DNA of 64,000 bases from Actinacidiphila epipremni. Its GTDB lineage: Bacteria > Actinomycetota > Actinomycetes > Streptomycetales > Streptomycetaceae. Below the pieces are notes generated by a model. It was given only the letters and a program-made list of their open reading frames with translations. It ran no database searches and was not told the DNA's origin. Position numbers and translations under genes: made by a program. The stretch spans positions 62,001 to 126,000 of the forward strand of contig NZ_JAATEJ010000027.1 of assembly GCF_012034175.1 (NCBI RefSeq). The letters run 5' to 3'. Positions 45,137-53,499 of the stretch are shown in pieces (position 1 is the first letter of the stretch; the number at the start of each line of letters is the position of its first letter).

Positions 45137-45658
45137 TCAGTCTCCCCAGCAGTAGTCGGTGTACGAGCACCCGCGGCATTTCCCGCGGGTGAGGCGGCCT
45201 GGCGGTTCCGGAGCGGCGATGACGGCCCGGGCTTCGTCTTCGGCGGTCTCGGCCAGTTCGCGTGCCTCGTCGTCCCACGGGACGTCCGTCGTACGACGGA
45301 TCAGCGGGTAGTGGACGATGCCGCCGCGAACGTTGATGCCGCGGCGCTCCAGAAGCAGGCAGTAATGGCGTACTTGGGCGTCGTGGGCGACCGACGGGGC
45401 GCGAGAGGACTTCGTCTCGTGGACGATCGCTCCGGTCGTCACCCAGTCGATGCGGGCTTCGCCGAGGTCGATGTCGCGGCGGCGGGTGAAGGTGGTCTCG
45501 TCCACGACCTCCCCGAAGGCGACGAGGTCGCTGCGGGCCTCGGGGCGGTATCCGCGCATGTACAGCCAAAGTTGGCGCGGGCAGTGGTGCAGGTACTTGA
45601 TGTGGACGCCGCCGAGTGACTGCTCGTCCTCGGCGGGGTCGAGCGGGATCGCGTTCAC
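45137..45658 (-). CDS. cas4: Cas4 exonuclease
   Basis: The 173-residue protein has four cysteines for a 4Fe-4S cluster: C26 (HHCPRQLWLY), C161, C164 and C170 (GKCRGCSYTDYC). The RecB-type nuclease core is GEARIDWV followed by GAIVHETKSSRAP. Cas4 trims prespacers and helps PAM selection and orientation. Start is GTG 45658, overlapping the cas3 stop by 4 nt (GTGA). Confidence 0.93.
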   Translation of the reverse strand: MNAIPLDPAEDEQSLGGVHIKYLHHCPRQLWLYMRGYRPEARSDLVAFGEVVDETTFTRRRDIDLGEARIDWVTTGAIVHETKSSRAPSVAHDAQVRHYCLLLERRGINVRGGIVHYPLIRRTTDVPWDDEARELAETAEDEARAVIAAPEPPGRLTRGKCRGCSYTDYCWGD

Positions 45659-48072
45659 AGGATGGTCTCCGGCTCGGGCGGTCGGCGCAGGCCCAGGACC
45701 GGGTCGTAGGTGCCTTCGATGAGGAAGATCCCCAGGTGCCGGTCGAATTCGGCGTTGTAGATCTTGAGCTGGCCGTAGCGCAGCGGGATGAGCAGGCCGG
45801 AGGCGAGGAGGGGGTCGCCGTGCCGGCCCGAGACGAGTCGGCGGTATTCGTCGAGGTCGTCGCGGAGCAGCACCTCGGCGGTGTCGAAGCGTTCGCTGAG
45901 TGCTTTGGCGTACTCGCTCCGGTCGTGGAAGGGGTCGGTGAAGGTCAGGAACTCCGCCGTGAAGGCGTCCCGCGCGTCGCGAGCCCGCCGCAGCCAGTCG
46001 TGCCCCCAATCGGTGTCGTAAGCGAGGGCCAGCAGCCGGTCGATGTCCTGTTCACCGAGCGTGTCGGCGCCTTCCGCGATGAGGGCGTTCAGCGCGGACC
46101 AGGCGGCCTCGACGGCACCCTGCTCGTACGGACGGAAACCGGTCCCGCGGTGGACGCGGAATTCCACCGGGCCCTGCGGATGGAGTCCCCGCCGATTGAC
46201 CCGGCCAGCCCGCTGGGCGACGGCTTCGACGGGCGCGTTCTCCACCGCGCCGCGGTCGAAGTCCAGCGTCAGGGAGACCTCGACGGCCTGGGTCGCCACG
46301 ACCAGCCCTCCCCGCAGTTCCGAATCGCCTGCCCTCCGTTCGGGATGCCTGCGCAGCAGCCGGCGCTCGATGGCGTCGCGGTCGCGGTTCTTGAAACGGG
46401 AGTGGAGCAGCAGTGCGGCGTGCGGGTCGCCAGGTCGGGCGTCGCGGGCCTGGTCGGCGAGTGCGGCGAACAGCTTCTGTGCGGCGTCGACGGTGTTGAC
46501 GACGGTGAGCACGCTGTGGCCCTCGCCGAGCCAGTCCCTCAGCCGCGCCACGCTGCCGGAATCGCCGATCGGCTGCTCGTCGAGGACGAGCCGGTGCCTG
46601 AGCGGTGCGGTGCCGGGCGGCGCCTTGTGGAGGGTGACGTGCTGCTCGACGCTCTCGTCGATGAGGGTGAGCAGCTGCGGTGCGAGCGTGGCGGACAGCA
46701 CGGCGAAGCGGCTGCCAAGCTGCTCCCACAGCCGGGCGGCGGCGCAGACCCGTCCGAGGATCTCCGGCTCGTAGGCGTGCAGTTCGTCCATCACGAACAG
46801 GCAGTTGGCTTGTTCCAGCAGTACGGAGGAGTGCGAGGGCCCGGCGATGGCGCCGCTGAGGAGCTGGTACGGGGTGGCGACGCGTACCCGTTGGGTGAAC
46901 AGGCGCATGGCGTTGGCGCGTACCCGTGCCTTGACGGCGTCGCCCTTGTCAGGAGCGGTCCGCGCAGGGCTCTCCGCTCCGCAGTCCTCCTCGACGGCCT
47001 GGTAGAGCAGGGTGCGTGCGACCGCTCCGTGGAGGAGGCCGATGTCGGCCGTGCGCTCGCCGGGCGCGGGTGCGAGGCCCTTCTCGAAGCGCCGGCGGAT
47101 GGCGTTGAGCGAGGCGCGGTAGGGCAGGGTCCACACGACGCGGGGCTGGCCGGGCATGGTGGTGGTCTGCCTGGCTGCCCACGCGAGGCCGGCTTCGGTC
47201 TTGCCGCTGCCGGTCGGCGCGACGAGGACGAGGTGGCCGAGGGTCGCCCCGGCCTCGCGCTGGTGCATGTGGGCGGGGTACGGGAGCCGGTCAAGGTAGT
47301 CGGGTAGCAGCGGCATGTACGTCTGCAGTGCCTCGTGGGCCGAGCCGGCGTGGTCGGCGAGGGTGAGGGCCCCTTGCGCGAGGACGGCCAGCAGGCCCGA
47401 GTGCGGCTTCACCGGGCCGCGCCAGGCGTCAAGGACGTCGGTGAGGGCCCAGCTGGCGCGGTGCGCCAACGGCGGGTCCTCGCGGCCGGCCGGTGGTGGG
47501 TCGATCGCGAGGAAGCCGGTGAGCCACGCGAGGAACTGCTGGTGCAGATAGCGGGGTACCTGCACCACGGTGCCGCCCGGTCCGGGTGTGGCACCGAATG
47601 CCTCGTCCCACCGCGTCCGTGCGTTGTACACGCGCGAGAGCGCCGGCTTCCCTCCGCCGAGCGAGGATGCCGCGTGCAGGGCGCGGTGGTGGGACGCGAC
47701 CAGGGTGGCGATCAGGAGTCGTTCGGTGGCGCTCCATCCCGCGGCCGGCGCGAGCAGGTCGACGTAGGCGAGCGAGAGGACTTCGTGCCGCTCCCCCCAC
47801 ACGGTCCCGCCGGGCTCGACCTGCCGCTGGAATCCCTCGGCGATCTTGCCCGCGTCGTGCAGGAGTGCCGCACGGCGTACTGCTGTCCAGAAGCCGGGGT
47901 GCGTCGCGATCGGTCCCGGGGCGGCGATGCGTGCCTCGATCTGCGCCACGGCGTCGTACACCGCCCGCAGGTGGGTGGTCAGCCGCTCCGGGTCCTGGAC
48001 CGGACGGGACTTGGCGCGCAGGTCGGCGAGGCTGCGGTGCTGTGCGCCCGGTGTCAGAGGGCCAGCAGCCAT
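45655..48072 (-). CDS. cas3: Cas3 HD nuclease-helicase
   Basis: The 805-residue Cas3 degrades target DNA recruited by Cascade. The HD nuclease domain has LLHDAGKIAEGFQ (H72, D73), ERHEVLS and SHHRALHAA. The helicase has Walker A APTGSGKTEAGLAWA (285-292), the DELH box at 429-432 (FVMDELHAYEPEIL) and motif VI QRAGRVNRRG near 640. All key residues look intact. It overlaps the cas5 end by 19 nt and the cas4 start by 4 nt. Confidence 0.96.
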   Translation of the reverse strand: MAAGPLTPGAQHRSLADLRAKSRPVQDPERLTTHLRAVYDAVAQIEARIAAPGPIATHPGFWTAVRRAALLHDAGKIAEGFQRQVEPGGTVWGERHEVLSLAYVDLLAPAAGWSATERLLIATLVASHHRALHAASSLGGGKPALSRVYNARTRWDEAFGATPGPGGTVVQVPRYLHQQFLAWLTGFLAIDPPPAGREDPPLAHRASWALTDVLDAWRGPVKPHSGLLAVLAQGALTLADHAGSAHEALQTYMPLLPDYLDRLPYPAHMHQREAGATLGHLVLVAPTGSGKTEAGLAWAARQTTTMPGQPRVVWTLPYRASLNAIRRRFEKGLAPAPGERTADIGLLHGAVARTLLYQAVEEDCGAESPARTAPDKGDAVKARVRANAMRLFTQRVRVATPYQLLSGAIAGPSHSSVLLEQANCLFVMDELHAYEPEILGRVCAAARLWEQLGSRFAVLSATLAPQLLTLIDESVEQHVTLHKAPPGTAPLRHRLVLDEQPIGDSGSVARLRDWLGEGHSVLTVVNTVDAAQKLFAALADQARDARPGDPHAALLLHSRFKNRDRDAIERRLLRRHPERRAGDSELRGGLVVATQAVEVSLTLDFDRGAVENAPVEAVAQRAGRVNRRGLHPQGPVEFRVHRGTGFRPYEQGAVEAAWSALNALIAEGADTLGEQDIDRLLALAYDTDWGHDWLRRARDARDAFTAEFLTFTDPFHDRSEYAKALSERFDTAEVLLRDDLDEYRRLVSGRHGDPLLASGLLIPLRYGQLKIYNAEFDRHLGIFLIEGTYDPVLGLRRPPEPETIL

Positions 48073-48749
48073 ACGGCCCGGCCTCCGTCCGGGTCACGGA
48101 GAGCGCCGGACACCGGATGCTCGCCGGTGGGTTCGTCGCACCACAGGTAGTCCGACCACGACGTCGTCAGCCGGTCGAGGGACACGCGGCTCGCCATGCG
48201 GTACGAGAAAGCCGTACCCACCGGGTGCCCGTCCTGCGGCGCGAGGGCGTGATCCACCACCGCGGCCTTGGCCGGCTCCAGTTCCACCCGCCCCAGGTCC
48301 TTGAGATGAACGACGTCCTGCGAGCGGCCCAGACGCAGCGGCCAGCGCGGACGGCGCAGCGCGCGGGCGATGCGCTCCCCGTCCGGCTCGGGGAGCCACA
48401 CAGTCAGGTGCACGCCGACGAGGAAGGGGCGGTCCCTGATCGTCATCCCGCCCTTGACCGCCCGCACCCGGCCTCCGGAGGACGGGTTGGTGCCGTCGGC
48501 CGAGATGGGGTGGTACGTCTCGGTGTCGACGCCGTCGCCTTCGGAGCACGCCGCCATCCCCAGGACGACCGGCTCCTGCGGCTCCCCGGTGGCCGCCGCC
48601 AACAGGCCGCGCACGGTGGACGGCGGCGGCACAGGCAGCCCGCGGGTGAGACCGGGGAAGAGAGGATCACGGAAGGACGCCACGGGAGCGTAGAACTCCG
48701 CGCGCCAGGCCGGAACGGGTGCGGGCGACGTCCGCTGGGACGGGATCAC
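48054..48749 (-). CDS. cas5: Cas5 (type I-B)
   Basis: The 231-residue protein is a RAMP-fold Cascade subunit that caps the crRNA 5' handle. It has the N-terminal AEFYAPVASFRDPLFPGLTRGL and PPPSTVRGLLAAATGEP with the conserved TxxG helix region of Cas5, and LGRSQDVVHLKDLGRVE near the C-terminus. It begins at GTG 48749 in a GTGA overlap with the cas7 stop. Confidence 0.9.
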   Translation of the reverse strand: MIPSQRTSPAPVPAWRAEFYAPVASFRDPLFPGLTRGLPVPPPSTVRGLLAAATGEPQEPVVLGMAACSEGDGVDTETYHPISADGTNPSSGGRVRAVKGGMTIRDRPFLVGVHLTVWLPEPDGERIARALRRPRWPLRLGRSQDVVHLKDLGRVELEPAKAAVVDHALAPQDGHPVGTAFSYRMASRVSLDRLTTSWSDYLWCDEPTGEHPVSGALRDPDGGRAVWLLAL

Positions 48750-49816
48750 CGGACCGCGTGCCGTACGGGGTCGTCGAACCAGGCGTTGAGCGTGCCGTCA
48801 CGCAACTCCTCCGCCAGCTTCAGCAGCACGGTCCGGGGGTGGCCGATCACGATCGTCCCGTCGGCGATCTCCTTGGCGCACTGCTTCTCGAAGTCCTCGC
48901 GGGCCTGGTCGCGGAAGCCAGGGCGCCACCCGATGCGTACCGGCGCCTCCCACTCCCCCTGCCACGCCTCCAACTCCTGGCGCAGGACGTCGCCGCGCAC
49001 GCGCACGCCGGTGTCCATGTCGCTGTCGATGACGTTGGCCAGCGGGTTGATGCCGCCCTTGAACGGCACCAGGACCAGCAGCGACGGCACCCGGTCGCCG
49101 TAGTGCAGCGCCTGCTTGGCGCCGCCGCTGAGGTGGGCCATCGCCTCCAGCAGCAGCGCGGCCCGCCGGGTGCGCTCCTCCAGCGGGAGCCGCACGGCCG
49201 GCTGGTCCCGGAAGCGCAGCGGGCTCGCGCCGAGCGCGGTGGCCTCCGCGACCTGGAGGGCCTGCTCCTCGCTGAGGTAGTTGGGGCGGCCCACACCGTC
49301 GACGTTCGGAAGCGTGAACGTTCCGATCCGCGGCAGATCCAGCAGGAACGGGGCCGCGAGGTCCGCGGTGTAGAACTCGTGCCCGTGCAGCACGGGTTCG
49401 GTCACCCCGCGGGACATCACTCCGAAGTCGACGGCCGGGTAGACCGGTTCGACGGACATCAGCGTGCCGAGCATGAACGGGCTGTCCCGCAACGTCGTCG
49501 CCGAGTCGTCCCGCTTGGCGCCGGCCCGCATGTACCCGAACAGGTCGTCGTCGGCGAACTTGACCGGGTTCGCCTCCGTGTTGGCCTTCTGCGCTTTGCC
49601 CTGCGCCTTGCCCACCCGGGTCACCGGGGAGGGCACCGAGCCGAGTTCGACCATGCCGTCCCGAATCCAGCGGCGCACCGCCTGCGCGGAGACGTACGGA
49701 TGCCTGCGCCCGCGCACCTGGGCGTATTTCACGCGTGCGGTGGTGTCCTCACTCTTGCCGTTGTTGGGCGCGCCCGCCTGGACAGCGAGGACAACGGTGC
49801 CCGCCAGATAGCTCAT
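48746..49816 (-). CDS. cas7: Cas7/Cst2/DevR (type I-B)
   Basis: The 356-residue protein forms the Cascade backbone on the crRNA. It begins MSYLAGTVVLAVQAGAPNNG and carries the DevR signature (VKYAQVRGRRHPYVSAQAVR, then WIRDGMVELG) and LRDSPFMLGTLMSVEPVYPA. The Cas7 DevR type places the system in subtype I-B. The ATG at 49816 overlaps the cas8 stop by one base. Confidence 0.93.
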   Translation of the reverse strand: MSYLAGTVVLAVQAGAPNNGKSEDTTARVKYAQVRGRRHPYVSAQAVRRWIRDGMVELGSVPSPVTRVGKAQGKAQKANTEANPVKFADDDLFGYMRAGAKRDDSATTLRDSPFMLGTLMSVEPVYPAVDFGVMSRGVTEPVLHGHEFYTADLAAPFLLDLPRIGTFTLPNVDGVGRPNYLSEEQALQVAEATALGASPLRFRDQPAVRLPLEERTRRAALLLEAMAHLSGGAKQALHYGDRVPSLLVLVPFKGGINPLANVIDSDMDTGVRVRGDVLRQELEAWQGEWEAPVRIGWRPGFRDQAREDFEKQCAKEIADGTIVIGHPRTVLLKLAEELRDGTLNAWFDDPVRHAVR

Positions 49817-50229
49817 TACGCCGGTCCCATGCTGTAGTCGCTTGCCTCGAAGTCCTGGTCCTGGTTCTCGTCGAAGGGCGGCCGATCGAGTTCGGCCTCG
49901 ATCTCCCGCTCCTGCTCGGGGTCGGCCACCTTCGCGCCGACCGCGACGCCACGCTGCTGGAGCAGCACCAGCACGCGCGCGAAGAGCAGCATCCGCTGCT
50001 CCCAGGCCCGTGGGCGGCGCCCGATCAGCGGCGCCCAGTATTCGGGCCCGGCCACGGGCGTACCGGTGGCGTCCATCTGCAGGCGCACGGACGCCTGAAT
50101 CAGGAGCTGCCCGAGCTTGTAGTCGCTCAGCGCGGCGTTCTTGTACTCGGCGAGGCGCCCGCGCGGGCTGCTGCCCCGGGCGATCCACTCTGCGAGCACG
50201 ACGGCCACGGGCTCCAGGTCCGTTGTCAT
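49816..50229 (-). CDS. Putative internally encoded Cas11 small subunit
   Basis: An in-frame ATG at 50229 (MTTDLEPVAVVLAEWIARG) inside cas8b is preceded by GAAGAGG with 8-9 bases spacing. It would make a 137-residue, mainly helical protein sharing the cas8b stop. Internal Cas11 production from cas8 genes is established for types I-B, I-C and I-D. For this gene it is an inference from the ribosome site. Confidence 0.4.
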   Translation of the reverse strand: MTTDLEPVAVVLAEWIARGSSPRGRLAEYKNAALSDYKLGQLLIQASVRLQMDATGTPVAGPEYWAPLIGRRPRAWEQRMLLFARVLVLLQQRGVAVGAKVADPEQEREIEAELDRPPFDENQDQDFEASDYSMGPA

Positions 50230-51264
50230 TCCGTAGACCTCTTCGGCGTAGATGTAGGCGAGTCGGGTCAGGGCGTCCCGGTCGCCGAGGTTCCAGGAGT
50301 CATCTGTCTCCCACAGCAGGTAGTGCAGTTGCAGCAGCAGAGACCGGCTTCGGCCGTCCTCGGCCTCGAACAGCAGCCGCGCGGCCTCCCCCGCCCCGCC
50401 CGCAGTGACCCGGCCCTCGGCGTCGTACCGCGTGAGCGCGCGCCGCAGCACGTTCCAGCCGCGCCGCAGCGAGGCGTTGCCGTCGACCGTCGCGAGGAAA
50501 ACGGAGACGGCGCGGCGCGTGCGGGTCACCCGCAGCCACGGCTCCTGGTTGTCGTTCTTGAACGTCCACAGCGTCGTGGCACACAGCTCCGAGGCCGCCG
50601 CATCACGCAGAGCGGTGACCGCGACCAGCTCGGCACGCGCACCGGCCGCGAGACCGCTGAATCCCGCATGCATGACGCGCCGCGCGCGCTGGACGTTGCG
50701 GCGGGCGAACTCCCGCTCTGCCGCGTCCTTCTCACACGACAGCACAGTCGCCGAGCCGGCGGTGACCCACGAGCCGTAGGGCAGCGCCCACATCGCGATC
50801 CGGCAGCCGCGGCACACCGGCCAGCCACGAGCGCCGGGCGGCAGGGTGTTGAGCGCCTTGCTCGTGTCGAACAGCGGCAGATTCGACTTCGCCCAGACCG
50901 CGCCGGCGCCCGTCCCGCAGAAGGTGCACGGGTTGCGGAGCGCCTGCGGCGCGTCGGCGGCGAAGAGATTCTCGATGTCCGGACGCAGCACGTCCCGATC
51001 CGAAGGACGCTTGCTGTGCGTGGCCTTCGAGTTCGGATACAGCGCGAACAGGACCTTCCACCAGTCGTAAGCCGGCTTGTCCTTCGGAGCAGTCGCCGCC
51101 ACACAGACGTCGTCCACGAGGCGCGACGCCACCGCGTCGAGGTCGTCGGCCGTCAGGTCCGCCGGCTGGCTCCGCCCGGCCATGACCGCAGCGGCCCAGG
51201 CCCCGGCCCGCTGCAGCGGATGGCTCGTGGCGACCAGCGCCGACGCCGCCGTCACTCCACCCAT
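49816..51264 (-). CDS. cas8b: Cas8b-like large subunit
   Basis: The 482-residue protein is the Cascade large subunit for PAM recognition and Cas3 recruitment. It has zinc-binding cysteines C113, C116, C151 and C154 (NPCTFCGTGAG and CRGCRIA), typical of I-B Cst1-like Cas8. The remaining sequence is helical with no nuclease motif. I chose ATG 51264 (AGGGG upstream), which overlaps the cas6 end by 13 nt. The GTG at 51255 is possible. An internal ATG at 50229 with a GAGG site could yield a Cas11-like small subunit. Confidence 0.88.
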   Translation of the reverse strand: MGGVTAASALVATSHPLQRAGAWAAAVMAGRSQPADLTADDLDAVASRLVDDVCVAATAPKDKPAYDWWKVLFALYPNSKATHSKRPSDRDVLRPDIENLFAADAPQALRNPCTFCGTGAGAVWAKSNLPLFDTSKALNTLPPGARGWPVCRGCRIAMWALPYGSWVTAGSATVLSCEKDAAEREFARRNVQRARRVMHAGFSGLAAGARAELVAVTALRDAAASELCATTLWTFKNDNQEPWLRVTRTRRAVSVFLATVDGNASLRRGWNVLRRALTRYDAEGRVTAGGAGEAARLLFEAEDGRSRSLLLQLHYLLWETDDSWNLGDRDALTRLAYIYAEEVYGMTTDLEPVAVVLAEWIARGSSPRGRLAEYKNAALSDYKLGQLLIQASVRLQMDATGTPVAGPEYWAPLIGRRPRAWEQRMLLFARVLVLLQQRGVAVGAKVADPEQEREIEAELDRPPFDENQDQDFEASDYSMGPA

Positions 51265-51950
51265 CCGAACCCCTGGATCGTGTCCAGCCCGACCCCCCAC
51301 GAGCGCAAGGCGTCCACGAACCGGGCGTCGGCCTCCATCGCGAGCCGGACCCGCGCCCCGATCCTGGGCGCCCCCCGCACCGCGAACCTCCGCCGCGGAC
51401 CCGCCTCCAGCACCCGGACCCCGCGCGGAGCGGGCAGGCCGAGCACGTCCGCCTTGTGCGCGAGGTTGTGCGTCACGCGCTCCAGGTAGAAGTCGTCACC
51501 GGGCAGAAGGTCTCGTCCGTCATGCCGGACCACGACCGGCGTCGCGGTGGCCACCTCGACGGGCCCGTCCGCGACGCTGCCCTCTCCGATGTCGACGGTG
51601 AAGCCCCGCACCCGCAGCTTGACGGTCCCCCACTCGATCTCCGTCCGCCGGGCCAACGCGGCCACCAGCGCCGAGGCGATCTCCGGAACGGGCGAGGCGA
51701 ACCACACCGACCCCTGCGGCGAGGTCGTGTAGACCCCCTTCTTCCGCCGCGCCCCCCTGAACCGCGGACACGCCACACCAACCGGTTTCAACGGCTGACC
51801 CCGCCACCCCTCGTCGTGCAACGACTGGGCGAGAACAGGGTCGTGCTCACGAAGCAACCCGTAGACCACGCCACGGGCGGGACGGTGCAGATCGTCCCAG
51901 GCAAGGGACGGCGCGTCCGAGACGACATCGACTCTCAAGCGCATGCCCAC
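51252..51950 (-). CDS. cas6: Cas6 crRNA endoribonuclease
   Basis: The 232-residue protein processes the repeat transcripts. It has the C-terminal glycine-rich motif GVGLDTIQGFGWVE, typical of Cas6, and a RAMP-like fold with RGFTVDIGEGSVADG in the middle. A His suitable for catalysis lies among H22, H36 and H45. First gene of the cas operon, with start GTG 51950 or ATG 51944. Its end overlaps cas8b. Confidence 0.88.
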   Translation of the reverse strand: MGMRLRVDVVSDAPSLAWDDLHRPARGVVYGLLREHDPVLAQSLHDEGWRGQPLKPVGVACPRFRGARRKKGVYTTSPQGSVWFASPVPEIASALVAALARRTEIEWGTVKLRVRGFTVDIGEGSVADGPVEVATATPVVVRHDGRDLLPGDDFYLERVTHNLAHKADVLGLPAPRGVRVLEAGPRRRFAVRGAPRIGARVRLAMEADARFVDALRSWGVGLDTIQGFGWVE

Positions 51951-52228
51951 CTGCCGGAGTTCCGCCGGCCGGGCCGGGTGAGAGGGGTTAAGGCGACATC
52001 CATGGCGAGCAACCTAGCATTGAGAATGCCCATAGAAGGCAATTTCATATGAAAGATCATGATAGCTCCCTAGATATGCTATGCCAGCTCAGGATGACCG
52101 AAGAGAACCCAGCGGGGCCACCACACGGTCAGCAAGTTAGCTGCCCCCGCTGACAACAGGCCCCGACCGACCATCCCTCCGACCGACACTCACTAGGCTG
52201 AGGGACGCGATGCATCAAACCCAAAACG
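51951..52228. promoter_or_regulatory. Divergent promoter region of cas operon and array 2
   Basis: This is one of the most AT-rich stretches of the window, with AAGGCAATTTCATATGAAAG near 52034 and TAGATATGCTATGCC near 52072. It should hold the leftward cas promoter and the rightward array 2 leader promoter. No gene is seen. Confidence 0.55.
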
Positions 52229-52323
52229 CTCTGACCTGCGGTGTTGCACTACCGCCGAGTCGCTGCAGAATCGACCGGAAAGCGGCCCCGTGGACGGCCG
52301 CTGGCCTGGGCCTTTACCCTCGG
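52229..52323 (+). promoter_or_regulatory. Leader of CRISPR array 2
   Basis: The 95 bases before the first repeat match the array 1 leader in length and in blocks CTCTGACCTGCGG, GCTGCAGAAT and TTTACC-N-TCGG at the same offsets, with divergence in between. The block is on the plus strand and would drive rightward transcription of array 2. Confidence 0.8.
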
Positions 52324-52948
52324 GGTCGTCATCAGCCCGGGAGGGCTCGCAACGACTGCGTGTACGCGAAAGCCGCGCCCGAGACCTCCGGTCGTCATCA
52401 GCCCGGGAGGGCTCGCAACATGAGGAGGTCCGCGAATTCACCGCGGAGAAAACCGCGGTCGTCATCAGCCCGGGAGGGCTCGCAACCTGAGTGATTTCCG
52501 GGCTGCCCGGGCACGAGGACCGGGTCGTCATCAGCCCGGGAGGGCTCGCAACGCGGGGGGCGGCCATCGTCGTCCACCCCCTACTCGAGGTCGTCATCAG
52601 CCCGGGAGGGCTCGCAACACTGGCTCCGACGACACACCCGACGGCGCCCCCGAAGGTCGTCATCAGCCCGGGAGGGCTCGCAACGGCCGGGCAGCCTGGA
52701 TCATGGCGCGGGCGACTGCGGGTCGTCATCAGCCCGGGAGGGCTCGCAACCCGCGTGCGGCACCTCCCCACCGAGCCCGGACGACCCAGGCTGTTTCAGC
52801 CCGGGAGGGCTCGCAACAGGTCCGGCACGGCCAGGGTGAGGGTCTGCTCACGGGTCCGTCATCAACCCGAAGGGCTCATAACGCGCAGGCGGGGTCGACG
52901 TCCCCGGCGGTGATCACAGTCCATCATCAGCCCGGTGGGGCTCGCACT
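52324..52948 (+). CRISPR. CRISPR array 2, 10 repeats, type I-B
   Basis: A 30-base repeat (a constant leading G included) is transcribed rightward. Starts are 52324, 52390, 52457, 52523, 52589, 52655 and 52721 (identical), then three degenerate copies near 52788, 52853 and 52919. It begins GGTCGTCATCAGCCCGGGAG and ends GGGCTCGCAAC. Spacers are 35-37 bases. It faces away from the cas operon, opposite to array 1. The repeat differs from the main array 1 repeat at four positions. Confidence 0.96.
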
Positions 52949-53499
52949 GTACGGCCCGTCGGGCCCTCATCGTGCCTGCTCCCGAAGCACTTCGCTGACT
53001 TGAGAGGGAGGGTTGCTGTGCGGCCACGCATTCCCGCGGACCCGCTTCTGCTCGTCGTTGAGATATCCGTACTGCCAACCCAGGTGACCGCTTGAGCAGC
53101 GGCGTCGGCGAGGAGGAAAGCGCGCAGGCGGCGTGGCTGTCTCTGTACCGCGGCCGAACTGGGCAGATGCCCGAGCCCCCGGCCCGGGGCGCAATCCCCA
53201 TGGGCCCAATCCACAGAAGCCGCTGTCGCTCCGCGTTGAGTCGGTGCCGAAAACGGGCTTCCCACGGCCGAGGAGCAGGCAACGGTAGCGCTGCGGAGCA
53301 GCACCGCAGATGACTCCGGTCTTCCTCCCGCACTCGTGTACCGCCGACCGCGTCCCCTCCATGCTGACTACGCGCCGTCCGGTGATCTCTCGGTGGTCAA
53401 CCCGGCGGCGACGAGCTCAGCGTGGCAGCATCGGCGGGATCCAACCAGCGCCCGGTCGTGGGTGACCTGCCTTACGCCCCTGGTAGCGGTGCCCCGGCG
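52949..53499. other. Long gap between array 2 and the GS-like gene (551 bp)
   Basis: No convincing gene is present on either strand, and I see no tRNA, IS or att motif. It is likely the boundary of the CRISPR locus. It may hold decayed sequences and a terminator for the glutamine-synthetase-like gene. Confidence 0.5.

Noticed and set aside
52949..53499. Small plus-strand frame at 53092-53313
   Set aside because: No ribosome site, no recognisable domain and no support from neighbours.
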